From: Candidatus Zixiibacteriota bacterium | Lineage (GTDB): Bacteria > Zixibacteria > MSB-5A5 > SM1-73 | Assembly: GCA_022866585.1 (NCBI GenBank) | Contig: JALHUP010000332.1 | Coordinates: 1-15,491, forward strand | Direction: 5' to 3' | Length of the DNA stretch: 15,491 nucleotides | Shown here: piece after piece, positions 1-7,563 of the stretch | Numbering within the stretch: the stretch's first letter is position 1 | Layout of the letters: every line of letters starts with the position of its first letter | The notes under the pieces: model-generated | Seen by the model: the letters and a program-made list of their open reading frames with translations, nothing else | What the model was told of the DNA's origin: nothing | Databases searched by the model: none | Position numbers and translations under genes: made by a program

Positions 1-1692
1 ATCTTCAAGCCGACTTTTCGTTCTCCGGAGATGATTTTGGCTGCGCATTGGGGCATACCCGCTAAAAATATTTATAACCTTTATAATCTTTATTCCACCA
101 ATACATTGTACCAAGAGAGCACGAAGTCTAAGGAGGTTACCACCACCTCTGACATTATGAGTTTGCCTGAATATGGCACCCTTTTCTCTACAGAAGACGA
201 AATCTGTTCTTTCGCTTGTGTGCCCATCAAGTTTTGCGGAAAGATTCTGGGGGTTTTGGGGATTTATGATTCAAAACCGGATCGCTTCGGGTATCAGGAG
301 ATTCAGTTTTTGACCAGTCTGGGTGAGACTTTGGGGCTTTCGGCAAAACAGATCTTAGCCTCAGAACGAAATAAAAAAAGGAGAGACTATATTTCTTCAG
401 TAGAGAATATTTCCCGGATAACTCAAGCGGAGGTCTCCTTAGAGGAAGCATTTCCCCAGATCTCCACGGAACTAAAAAAGATAATCGATTTTGATTATGT
501 CTCTTTAGCCATTGCAGATAGATCAGGTCAAAACATGAAGCGCATCTCTTTTGGAACCTCAGGGGGAATGCTGGTAGATAAAGGATCAAGTATTCCTACG
601 GCTGGCTCCGCCGTGGGTAAGGTCATAAAATCGGGGGAGGTCTGGATTGAGGAAGATCTTCGGTCTTCCAGCACCCTGGGAAAAGATGAAAACCCTGGAG
701 ATGACGGATTGCTCAAAGCATGTGGAATCAGATCCAGACTCATCCTCCCTATATGGTCCAAAAGATCAGTCTGCGGGGCTTTAAGCTTAGGACATCAAAG
801 ACCCGGCTTTTATTCCCCTAATGATGCCAAATGGCTCAAACCCTTCAGCCAACAGTTCTCACTTTTTACCCAGGAAAAGAAACTTTTAGAGAAGCTAAAG
901 AAGGAGGAACACCTTAGTCTGCTCCTTTCTGAGCATAGCTTGAAGTTGGTTCAAGACGAGGATACAAAAGCTTTTTTGGACCAGGTCGCCTCCAGCTTGA
1001 CCGAGGAGTTACCAAAAAGCTTTGTTAGAATTAGCCTTTTAAATAAAGAAAGAGATTATCTGACCACCCAGGCTCTACATCAGGTAAGGAGCGAGGGAAT
1101 CAAGTTAAGAAAAATGGAAAGATTCTCCTTAGAGGATTTGCCCTGGCATCGTCTGACCTTGGAAGCCAAAAGACCCATGCTGGTCAACCAAGATGATCCG
1201 GAAAGCCTGATGCCGGATGAGGAAGCCAGACTTATTCTGGATGAGAGGATTAGATCCGCACTTTTAGTTCCCTTGATGATAAACGGAGAGGCGGTAGGGG
1301 TGATCTCCTTAGGGGAGATGCGGAATTGGGAAAGGCAACCCCTTACCGAAGAAGAGACGACCTTTATTAAGCACATGGCTAACCAGGTCTCTCTGGCTTT
1401 GAAAAAAGGGCTTCTTTTACGCTCCAATGAACGCATGAGAGAAAAACTCAAGGAATGGGAAGAAAAGAAAAATAAGGTGGGGGCTGGGATCGACTTTTCG
1501 CCATCCTTCTCAACCTTAAGCTATGAGGTGAGTAATCCGTTAACTTCTATTCTGGGCTCAGCAGAGCTTTTGAGGTTGAAGGAACCCAACTTAAGCCCGG
1601 AGAACTTCAAATATATCCAAAACATCCAGAAGGGGGCAGATAGAATCCAGAAGGTGGTAGAAAAATTTTTGGAGTCCGTTCAATCAAAGTAA
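1..1692 (+). CDS. Multi-GAF sensor protein with degenerate HisKA-like C-terminus (5' end outside window)
   Basis: The reading frame is open from base 1, so the gene starts upstream; the ATG at 31 lies inside a GAF fold and is probably not the true start. Counting residues from that ATG, I see the end of one GAF domain (about 1-108, with the strands 'CVPIKFCGKILGVLGIYD'), a second (about 137-283) and a third (about 312-462). GAF domains bind small ligands or mediate dimerisation. Residues about 465-485 look coiled-coil. Residues 493-548 resemble the HisKA dimerisation helices, but the H-box reads YEVSNPL, so the usual His is Tyr498 (codon 1522-1524). The protein ends there without an ATPase domain, and the bases after the stop encode none. 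It is therefore unlikely to autophosphorylate. It may dimerise with, or modulate, a true kinase such as the one encoded at 2210. No known gene name applies. Confidence 0.85.
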   Translation: MFKPTFRSPEMILAAHWGIPAKNIYNLYNLYSTNTLYQESTKSKEVTTTSDIMSLPEYGTLFSTEDEICSFACVPIKFCGKILGVLGIYDSKPDRFGYQEIQFLTSLGETLGLSAKQILASERNKKRRDYISSVENISRITQAEVSLEEAFPQISTELKKIIDFDYVSLAIADRSGQNMKRISFGTSGGMLVDKGSSIPTAGSAVGKVIKSGEVWIEEDLRSSSTLGKDENPGDDGLLKACGIRSRLILPIWSKRSVCGALSLGHQRPGFYSPNDAKWLKPFSQQFSLFTQEKKLLEKLKKEEHLSLLLSEHSLKLVQDEDTKAFLDQVASSLTEELPKSFVRISLLNKERDYLTTQALHQVRSEGIKLRKMERFSLEDLPWHRLTLEAKRPMLVNQDDPESLMPDEEARLILDERIRSALLVPLMINGEAVGVISLGEMRNWERQPLTEEETTFIKHMANQVSLALKKGLLLRSNERMREKLKEWEEKKNKVGAGIDFSPSFSTLSYEVSNPLTSILGSAELLRLKEPNLSPENFKYIQNIQKGADRIQKVVEKFLESVQSK

Positions 1693-1974
1693 AGTCGAAA
1701 CTCTAACAAACTACAAAAAAATTCGACTACAACGTAGTTTGTGGATCTGAAAAGCATTTTGAAGGTTCGGGCTAAAGGAAGTTTTGTCTCTTAATTTTAT
1801 CTGAAGGTTAAAAAGACAAGAACAATGGGATTTTCCCGAGGTCTTTGAGATAGATTTAGAATCATATTAATTTTTGGCTCTTCTCCAATTCAGTTGTCGT
1901 AATTTTTGACACGAATTCTGTGTCTTGAGATAAGAGAAAGTGCCTTTTTAACTTAAGAGGTATGACATCCTGAA

Positions 1975-2031
1975 AACTCACCTCCTATCCCCCTCTCTTA
2001 TTAAGAGAGGGGGAACAAAAGGGGGTGAGTT
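1975..2031. repeat. Large nested palindrome (MITE/REP-like)
   Basis: The inner arms are perfect over 13 bases (1988-2000 and 2002-2014), C/T-rich on the left and G/A-rich on the right. An outer pair of 8-base arms (1975-1982 AACTCACC and 2024-2031 GGTGAGTT) encloses them. It would fold as a long hairpin in DNA or RNA. No T-run follows, so this looks like a dispersed palindromic element rather than a terminator. I see only one copy in the window; that it is repeated in the genome is inference from its form. Confidence 0.6.
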
Positions 2032-2043
2032 CAAAGAAATCTT

Positions 2044-2072
2044 TTGGTTTTCTTAGGGAGGTAGAGCATAAA
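2044..2072 (+). promoter_or_regulatory. Weak sigma-70-like promoter candidate for the hybrid kinase gene
   Basis: TTGGTT (2044-2049), a 17-base spacer and CATAAA (2067-2072) match the consensus at only 3/6 and 4/6. It is listed because the spacer carries GGAGGT at 2057-2062, seven bases after the -35 and four before the -10. That is the same geometry as the much stronger promoter at 7057-7085. Confidence 0.3.
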
Positions 2073-2116
2073 GGATCGCACACACTGGTATGAATACCTT
2101 GCATAAACCTATTCTT

Positions 2117-2148
2117 TTCCGCCGGAGGCGGATCCGTCTATGGCGGAA
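2117..2148. repeat. Short GC-rich palindromic repeat
   Basis: TTCCGCC (2117-2123) can pair with either GGCGGA at 2127-2132 or GGCGGAA at 2142-2148, giving alternative hairpins. The GC content stands out from the AT-rich surroundings. A similar small CCGCC-AAC-GGCGG hairpin occurs at 15451-15463, which suggests a common small repeat type. Confidence 0.5.
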
Positions 2149-2209
2149 GCAACTCTTTTGGAGAAGAACCTAATCTTTTAAAAATTTCAACGTGTGCTGA
2201 AAAGTCAAG

Positions 2210-5200
2210 ATGAATCCTGAAACATCAAGGGTAAACCAAAATCACATGGGAGCATTCAAAGTTTTTCTTAAAAAACTTTCCTTCAGGACGAGCCTTCAGG
2301 ACCAGTCCTTTACCCGGACAATCCTCCTGCTAACCATTTTGGCATGCATGGCGGGATTTGGTTTCTATAAATTTTTCTCACACCTTTTTGCTTCTGAATA
2401 TACGAGCAAACGGGAACTGGTTTTTTGGGGAATTTGTCTATTTTTAACTATATCCCTATTTCTCCTTTTGACCAGAAAGATCGCGTTTGGGCTTCATCGT
2501 CTAATCAAAAAGGCGGAGGGGATCTGTTCCCCAGGAGGAGTGAGCGAAACTACCAGTATTAAGAGTCAAAACGTAATGGACCGATTAGGAGAATCTCTGG
2601 ATCTTCTAGCCCGAAGTTTAAAAGAGAGGGAAACCAAGATCAAAAGCTTAGAGCGAAGGCTTTTAGCTTTGAATGCGATCGCCACCGCGGTGAATCAAAC
2701 GCAAGATTTGGAGCGAATGTTTGGGGATGTGTTGGAAACCATTTTAGAGGTGACCGGTTTTGATTGGGGGATAATGTATCTTTCAGATGAGGAGAAGAAG
2801 AGTTTGAGGGTAAAAGCGTGGAGGGGAATAGAGATAGATAAAATCTCGGAGTTTGACCAAATTAAGTGGGGTGAGGGGATCTTTGGGCAAGCCGCCAAAC
2901 AAGAGCAAATTGTTTTCGTTGCGGATGTGGAAAAAGATGGCTGTCTTTGGGGCAACAAGTGGAAAGACAAAAAGGTGAAATCGGCTTTAGCCGTTCCCTT
3001 TTTAGCTAAAGGAGAGCTTTTCGGAGTGGTGGCATTGGGCAGCCTTAACCTAAGGGAGTTGAGTCTGGAGGAAAACGAATTTCTGGTGGCTATCTGTCAA
3101 CAGGTGGGGATGGCGATAGACAATATCAATCTCCTCTCCAGTTGGGCTAAAAAAGCCAGGGATCTTTCCTTGCTTTTAGAGATTTCCCATGCCGTCTCTT
3201 CCAGTCTGAATTTAGGTCAGGTGTTGGAAGCTTTAAGCCAAAGAATGGCTGAGATTGCGGAGGCGGAGCTATGTTATATAGCCCTTTTGGATGAGAATAA
3301 AAAAGATCTGAGGGTGGAGGTTACCTGTTCAGCTCAAAACAAGGTCGATTTTACGGAGAAGAAAAGAAATTTCAGCTTGGAGCTTTTGCCCCATCATAGA
3401 AATGTGATTGAAACAGGCAAGATGGGAAAAATAATGAGGGGAGACAAGATCCCGGATACCGAAAGAGAGCTTTCGTTTGCCGATAAGGTGGAAGAGGTAG
3501 TGTTGATGCCCCTTTCGGTGGGGAAAAGGATTTTGGGAATTGCTGGATTAGGCATCTTGGCCCAGCACCCGCTGGATTTAGAAAAACTGAACTTGTGCCA
3601 GTCTGTAACTTCTCAGACCGCCATTGCTATCGAAAATGCTCAGCTATATGAATATGTCAGGCAAAGGGTGAATGAAATCTACACCGTCTATAATGTAGGG
3701 CAGAGTCTTTCCACCATTTTGGATCTGGACCAATTATTGGATGAAATACTGAGGGTCATCGTGGGCTCCTTTGGCTATCTTAATTGTGCCATCCTGCTTG
3801 TGGACAATAAGACCAACGAGCTTTATGTCAAGGCTAGCCGGGGTTTCCCTGAGGATTTGGTCAAGAATCTAAGGCTGAAAATAGGAAAGGAGGGAATCGC
3901 TGGATGGGTGGCTCATACGAGTCAACCGTTAGTGGTAGGAGATGTGTCTAAAGATCCAAGATATATAAAAGCAATAGGGGAGTGTAAGTCAGAGGTGGCG
4001 ATTCCTCTAAAGTTAAAAGATCGGGTGATCGGAGTTTTGGATGCGGAATCAGACCGGTTTTTCGCTTTCACTCAAAAAGACGTCCGCATGTTGTCCCAGT
4101 TGGCTTCGCAGATTGCGATAGCCATCGAAAACTCCCGTCTGTTTCAAGAGGAAAAGAAAAGATCTTTGCAGTTGGCACTGATCAACGACGTAGGCCGGAA
4201 AGTGGTCTCCACCTTAGATTTGGATAAACTTCTGGGGAGAGTGATCGAGAGCATCCAGATTAATTTTAAATATAATCATGTCTCTTTGTTTTTAATAGAT
4301 GAGCCATCAGGGGAGCTGGTCTTAAAGACCTATTTTGGAGAAGGTAGTGATTCGGTCCAAGAGGGCTTGAGAATGAAGGTAGGGGTGGGGATGGTGGGAT
4401 GGGCAGTCAAGTCCAGGAAGACCTTCTGCTCCAATGAAGTATCCAAAGAGCCCCGATATATTCCCGGCATCCCCAAGACTAAATCCGCCCTTTGTGTGCC
4501 CCTCAAGAGCGGGCAGAAGGTGTGGGGAGTGTTGGATGTGGAAAGCTTTAGGACCAATGCCTTCGATGACCGGGATGTGGCGGTTTTGGAGACTTTGGCA
4601 GATTTTTTGACAACCGCCATGAACAATGTGAATCTTTACGAGGAGATCAAAGAAAAGGCGCATCGATTAGCTTTGATCGATCAGATAAATCGAGCCATCA
4701 GCTCCACTTTGGATTTAGAAAGCATCTTCAGAATAGTCTCCGAAGAGTTAAAAAGAGTGGTGGAATATCATAGAATAAGTTTGTCCTTTTGGCGTCCAGA
4801 ACAACACTCGTTCGAGGTGATACTGTCCTTTTGCGAGGACCAAGAAAGTCCCGCCCTTCGGTCTGAGCCCTCAGGGTCGAAGACCAAAGGCGGGAGGAGG
4901 ATGTTTTTGGCTGATGACACCACCATGTATGAGGTAGTTCAAACCAAAAAACCCTACTATGTTCCAACCTTGATGTTAGAGAATTGCATCAAATCTATGG
5001 ACAGTTTGCTCTTTTCTGAAGGTATAAGATCCTACATTTTGGTCCCGATTTTGAAGGATCAAGAAGTCATTGCGGTGCTCAGCCTGGAGAGCAAAAAACC
5101 CAATGGGTTTGAAACCAAACAGATAGAATTGCTAAACTCCATAGGCCATCATCTTTCGGTAGCCATCAAGAATTCACAGCTATTTTCCGATTTGGAAAGC

Positions 5201-6376
5201 GCCTACGAAAGCTTGAAGAGAGCTCAGGATCGACTGATTCAAACCGAAAAGTTTAGAGCTTTGGGGGAGATGGCGGGTGGGGTGGTGCATGACTTTAACA
5301 ACATTTTGACCTCCATTTTGGGCCGAGTTCAACTTCTGTGGAAAAAAATGGAGAAGGAGAAACCAAAAGAGCGGGAGGACTTAATAAGAAATCTGCGATT
5401 AATAGAGAAGTCTGCCAGTGACGGAGCCAATATCTTGTCCAGAATCCAAAAGTTCACGAAAACCAAAAAAGATACAACCTTTTCTTTTGTGGATTTGAAT
5501 GAAATAGTGGAAGACTCCTTAGAGATGACCAGATCATACTGGAGAGACCAAGCCATCCTATCTGGAATTCAGATAGAGGTGAAAAAAGAGTTAAAAAACA
5601 TTGAAAAAATTTCAGGAAATGCCACCGAGCTCAGAGAAGTTCTGACCAACCTGATCATCAATGCAGTGGATGCCATGCCAGAAGGGGGCACTCTCACCCT
5701 GAAGACAGAGGAGGATCAGCGATTGATCTATCTGAAAGTGAGCGATACCGGGACAGGGATGACCCAGGAGGTCAAAAACAAAATATTTGAACCTTTTTTC
5801 ACTACCAAAGGAGACCAGGGGACAGGTTTGGGGATGAGCGTGGCTTATAGCGTCATCTCCCGACATGAGGGAGAAATAGAGATAGAAAGCTCCCCGGGCC
5901 TGGGAAGCACTTTCACCATAAAATTGCCCAAATGTGAAGAAGTAAGAAAAGGTGAAAAAATCAAAACCCTATCTGGAGAAAAGGCTGGCGTGTTGATCAT
6001 AGAGGATGAGAAAAATATAAGGGAAGTCTTGAAGGAAATGCTTTCCACCGAAGGGTATAAAGTAACTTGTGTGGCAAAGGGGAAAGAGGGGATTGAGCTT
6101 TTCAAAAAGAAGAAGTTCGATCTGGTTATAACCGATTTGGGTATCCCGGGAATGTCCGGATGGGAGGTGGCAGATCAAATAAAGTCGATAAATCCCTCCA
6201 CCCCGGTGGTCTTGTCTACCGGCTGGGGAGTGAAGTTCGATCCGGCAAAGATGAAAAGCAAAAACGTGGACCAAGTCATAAAGAAACCTTTCAGTCTTAA
6301 GCAGGTTTTAGAGGTGATCTCAGATCTGGTGGAAGAAGAAAAAAAGATGGTAAGCGTAGAACAAATAAGATCTTGA
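2210..6376 (+). CDS. Membrane-anchored hybrid histidine kinase with five GAF domains and a C-terminal receiver
   Basis: 1388 aa. Two membrane segments (about 36-56 and 71-89) with a short external loop are followed by a HAMP-like linker and coiled coil (about 92-150). Five GAF domains follow at about 165-310, 335-480, 505-645, 670-812 and 835-993; the third and fourth are clearly similar. The HisKA H-box (VVHDFNNILTS) has phospho-acceptor His1027. The ATPase domain is intact: N-box Asn1151, G1 DTGTGM from 1179, F-box EPFFTTK, G2 GTGLGM from 1204. The receiver domain has acidic residues Glu1265/Asp1266, phospho-acceptor Asp1309 and Lys1359. It is thus a complete kinase able to pass phosphate to its own receiver, with sensing on the cytoplasmic GAF side. 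An in-frame stop at 2198 limits the start to 2210 or the ATG at 2246; neither has a good ribosome binding site. Residues 881-895 of GAF5 are encoded by an in-frame palindromic repeat. The response regulator gene follows after 66 bases, likely in the same operon. Confidence 0.95.
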   Translation: MNPETSRVNQNHMGAFKVFLKKLSFRTSLQDQSFTRTILLLTILACMAGFGFYKFFSHLFASEYTSKRELVFWGICLFLTISLFLLLTRKIAFGLHRLIKKAEGICSPGGVSETTSIKSQNVMDRLGESLDLLARSLKERETKIKSLERRLLALNAIATAVNQTQDLERMFGDVLETILEVTGFDWGIMYLSDEEKKSLRVKAWRGIEIDKISEFDQIKWGEGIFGQAAKQEQIVFVADVEKDGCLWGNKWKDKKVKSALAVPFLAKGELFGVVALGSLNLRELSLEENEFLVAICQQVGMAIDNINLLSSWAKKARDLSLLLEISHAVSSSLNLGQVLEALSQRMAEIAEAELCYIALLDENKKDLRVEVTCSAQNKVDFTEKKRNFSLELLPHHRNVIETGKMGKIMRGDKIPDTERELSFADKVEEVVLMPLSVGKRILGIAGLGILAQHPLDLEKLNLCQSVTSQTAIAIENAQLYEYVRQRVNEIYTVYNVGQSLSTILDLDQLLDEILRVIVGSFGYLNCAILLVDNKTNELYVKASRGFPEDLVKNLRLKIGKEGIAGWVAHTSQPLVVGDVSKDPRYIKAIGECKSEVAIPLKLKDRVIGVLDAESDRFFAFTQKDVRMLSQLASQIAIAIENSRLFQEEKKRSLQLALINDVGRKVVSTLDLDKLLGRVIESIQINFKYNHVSLFLIDEPSGELVLKTYFGEGSDSVQEGLRMKVGVGMVGWAVKSRKTFCSNEVSKEPRYIPGIPKTKSALCVPLKSGQKVWGVLDVESFRTNAFDDRDVAVLETLADFLTTAMNNVNLYEEIKEKAHRLALIDQINRAISSTLDLESIFRIVSEELKRVVEYHRISLSFWRPEQHSFEVILSFCEDQESPALRSEPSGSKTKGGRRMFLADDTTMYEVVQTKKPYYVPTLMLENCIKSMDSLLFSEGIRSYILVPILKDQEVIAVLSLESKKPNGFETKQIELLNSIGHHLSVAIKNSQLFSDLESAYESLKRAQDRLIQTEKFRALGEMAGGVVHDFNNILTSILGRVQLLWKKMEKEKPKEREDLIRNLRLIEKSASDGANILSRIQKFTKTKKDTTFSFVDLNEIVEDSLEMTRSYWRDQAILSGIQIEVKKELKNIEKISGNATELREVLTNLIINAVDAMPEGGTLTLKTEEDQRLIYLKVSDTGTGMTQEVKNKIFEPFFTTKGDQGTGLGMSVAYSVISRHEGEIEIESSPGLGSTFTIKLPKCEEVRKGEKIKTLSGEKAGVLIIEDEKNIREVLKEMLSTEGYKVTCVAKGKEGIELFKKKKFDLVITDLGIPGMSGWEVADQIKSINPSTPVVLSTGWGVKFDPAKMKSKNVDQVIKKPFSLKQVLEVISDLVEEEKKMVSVEQIRS
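4850..4894. repeat. In-frame palindromic repeat inside the GAF5 coding region
   Basis: This 45-base GC-rich segment starts with CCCGCC and ends with GGCGGG. Inside are pairing blocks GGTCT (4860-4864)/AGACC (4881-4885) and CCCT/AGGG. It is exactly 15 codons in the kinase frame and encodes residues 881-895, a Pro/Ser/Gly/Lys-rich loop. Removing it leaves a GAF loop of ordinary length compared with GAF2 and GAF4 of the same protein. It resembles the intergenic GC-rich palindromes at 10216-10260 and 15280-15315 in form, not in exact sequence. Confidence 0.6.
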
Positions 6377-6442
6377 AAAGACTAAGATTCCATCTGCTTA
6401 AAGAGACAAATTCTAAATTCTATAAAGCGAAAATGTTCAAAC

Positions 6443-7024
6443 ATGTGTAAAAACATAAAACGCCAATACGAAATAGAATCAAAAGAAAAGGCCACCGCTT
6501 TGACCAGAGGGGTAAACGTCTGCTTGGAAAACGGACCGAAAAGAAAGAGCGAAGATTTTGTTGAAAAGTCAATGGAGATTCTCTCTTCTCAAAAATCGAC
6601 CCCCTCTGAGGAAAAAGCCAAAGAGATTTTCAGCTCTTCGGAGCACAAATTCAAAATATTGGTGGTGGACGATAACGAAAATATCAGAGAGATGCTCGAA
6701 GATTTTTTGAATTTCGAGGGGCATAAGCCCGTTTTGGCAAAAGATGGAAAAGAAGCTTTAGAGATCTTCTGCGAGCAAGATTTTGATATGGTGATTACCG
6801 ATCTGGGAATGCCGGAGATGTCGGGCTGGGAGCTTTCCAAATGCATAAAACAGAGAAAACCAGAAATACCGGTAGTGATCATCACCGGATGGGGAGCTCA
6901 GCTTGAGGCTGAAAATCTGAAGGAAAATAAAGTGGAATCGATATTAACCAAGCCGTTCAATCTGGATCAGGTAAAACAGATGATCGAAACGGTTGGAGCC
7001 AAGCTTTTGAGGAAGAAGATATGA
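6443..7024 (+). CDS. Single-domain response regulator (REC) with N-terminal extension
   Basis: 193 aa. Residues about 1-68 are polar, charged and probably disordered, with no domain I recognise. The receiver domain (about 70-190) has the acidic pair Asp76/Asp77, phospho-acceptor Asp120 in TDLGMPEMSGWE, the switch motif IITGWGA and Lys170 in LTKPF. No DNA-binding or enzymatic output follows, so it likely works as a phosphate relay or by protein contact (CheY/Spo0F-like use is known for stand-alone receivers). Its motifs are very close to the receiver at the end of the upstream kinase (TDLGIPGMSGWE, STGWGV), suggesting duplication. The ATG at 6443 has no clear ribosome binding site. Later starts such as the ATG near 6572 would shorten only the disordered tail. 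Operon with the kinase is likely (66-base gap, no promoter seen). Confidence 0.9.
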   Translation: MCKNIKRQYEIESKEKATALTRGVNVCLENGPKRKSEDFVEKSMEILSSQKSTPSEEKAKEIFSSSEHKFKILVVDDNENIREMLEDFLNFEGHKPVLAKDGKEALEIFCEQDFDMVITDLGMPEMSGWELSKCIKQRKPEIPVVIITGWGAQLEAENLKENKVESILTKPFNLDQVKQMIETVGAKLLRKKI

Positions 7025-7056
7025 TATGATTTTTTTTAGAAATTACGAAAAAATAC

Positions 7057-7085
7057 TTGACAAAACAGAGGAGGTAATTTATATT
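7057..7085 (+). promoter_or_regulatory. Strong sigma-70-type promoter for the 7249/7541 operon
   Basis: TTGACA (7057-7062), a 17-base spacer and TATATT (7080-7085). The -35 is consensus and the -10 differs at one position. The spacer carries GAGGAGGT (7068-7075). Transcription would start near 7092, leaving about 157 bases of leader before the ATG at 7249. Confidence 0.75.
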
Positions 7086-7188
7086 GAATTTGATTGAAGA
7101 ATTTGTTTTTTAGCTAGTAATTTTTTTTGTCTTAAAAGGTCTTAAACTTCCTTCGTGATGGCTGATCTATAAAATTTCAGTTAGTAGG

Positions 7189-7212
7189 TCAAGCATCCCG
7201 CAGGGTGCTTGA
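7189..7212 (+). promoter_or_regulatory. Leader hairpin upstream of the small exported protein gene
   Basis: TCAAGCATCC (7189-7198) pairs with the segment 7203-7212 over ten positions with one G-U, loop CGCA. It ends 20 bases before the AGGAGG ribosome binding site (7233-7238). No T-run follows, so it is not a standard terminator. It could influence translation or mRNA stability, or be another palindromic repeat. Confidence 0.45.
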
Positions 7213-7248
7213 CAAAAAAGATGCAAAATTTCAGGAGGCGAAATTAAA

Positions 7249-7563
7249 ATGAAAAAGAAAATTATCCTTATCTCTTTTTGTCTGATCTTGTTTCTGATTT
7301 TTACAGCATTAAGCTATGCGAAGCCTGACCCTAGGTATATTTTCCAAGGAGATCCGTGGGAACATATGCTATCTTCAAAGCCAGATAATAATCAGAACGT
7401 GGAGTTAGTTATACTTGTTATTAATCCCCATTTTTATCTTATATTCAAATCTCCATCCAGGACTGAGAATTTCAGGAATTTGACAGAGCTAACAAATCAG
7501 AAATCTGATAATTCCATAAAGCATAATTCTTTGAATAGAGATGAGACAAACTCCAAGAAATAG
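7249..7563 (+). CDS. Small exported protein of unknown function
   Basis: 104 aa. A clear Sec signal peptide (MKKKIILI..., hydrophobic core to about residue 21, likely cleavage after SYA at 24) is followed by a short region beginning KPDPRYIFQGDPWEHM. A hydrophobic patch VELVILVINPHFYLIF (about 63-78) and a polar Asn/Lys-rich tail come next. The start is well supported by AGGAGG at 7233-7238, ten bases from the ATG. I recognise no family. The last 23 bases overlap the start of the TPR/sigma-54 activator gene, so the two are probably translationally coupled and share the promoter at 7057. The product leaves the cytoplasm while its partner gene encodes a cytoplasmic TPR regulator. That arrangement resembles, in outline only, secreted-peptide/TPR-receptor pairs. 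Confidence 0.65.
   Translation: MKKKIILISFCLILFLIFTALSYAKPDPRYIFQGDPWEHMLSSKPDNNQNVELVILVINPHFYLIFKSPSRTENFRNLTELTNQKSDNSIKHNSLNRDETNSKK

Larger units (their letters stand above)
1693..2209. other. Non-coding gap with palindromic repeats
   Basis: No convincing coding frame is present. Just after the stop there is an inverted repeat with 9-base perfect arms (1706-1714 and 1734-1742, 19-base loop) but no T-run, so it is a poor terminator. Further on are the two palindromic repeats listed separately. A TTGACA at 1906-1911 is followed after 17 bases by GATAAG, a weak -10. A weak promoter-like pair at 2044-2072 is listed separately. The start region of the downstream kinase gene lacks a good ribosome binding site. 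Confidence 0.6.

Noticed and set aside
1906..1934. TTGACA-N17-GATAAG promoter-like pair
   Set aside because: The -10 lacks the first and last T, and the site lies about 300 bases upstream of the next gene; too weak to list as a promoter.
2087..2103. GG...TTGCA, possible second sigma-54 promoter upstream of the hybrid kinase
   Set aside because: There are 12 bases between GG and GC instead of 10, so it cannot fit the -24/-12 rule.
1693..2209. Possible frameshifted ATPase domain of the first GAF protein
   Set aside because: No N-box, DxGxG or GxGLG motif is found in any frame after the stop.
7209..7237. TTGACA at the end of the leader hairpin as a -35
   Set aside because: The -10 position 17 bases later reads CAGGAG, part of the ribosome binding site.
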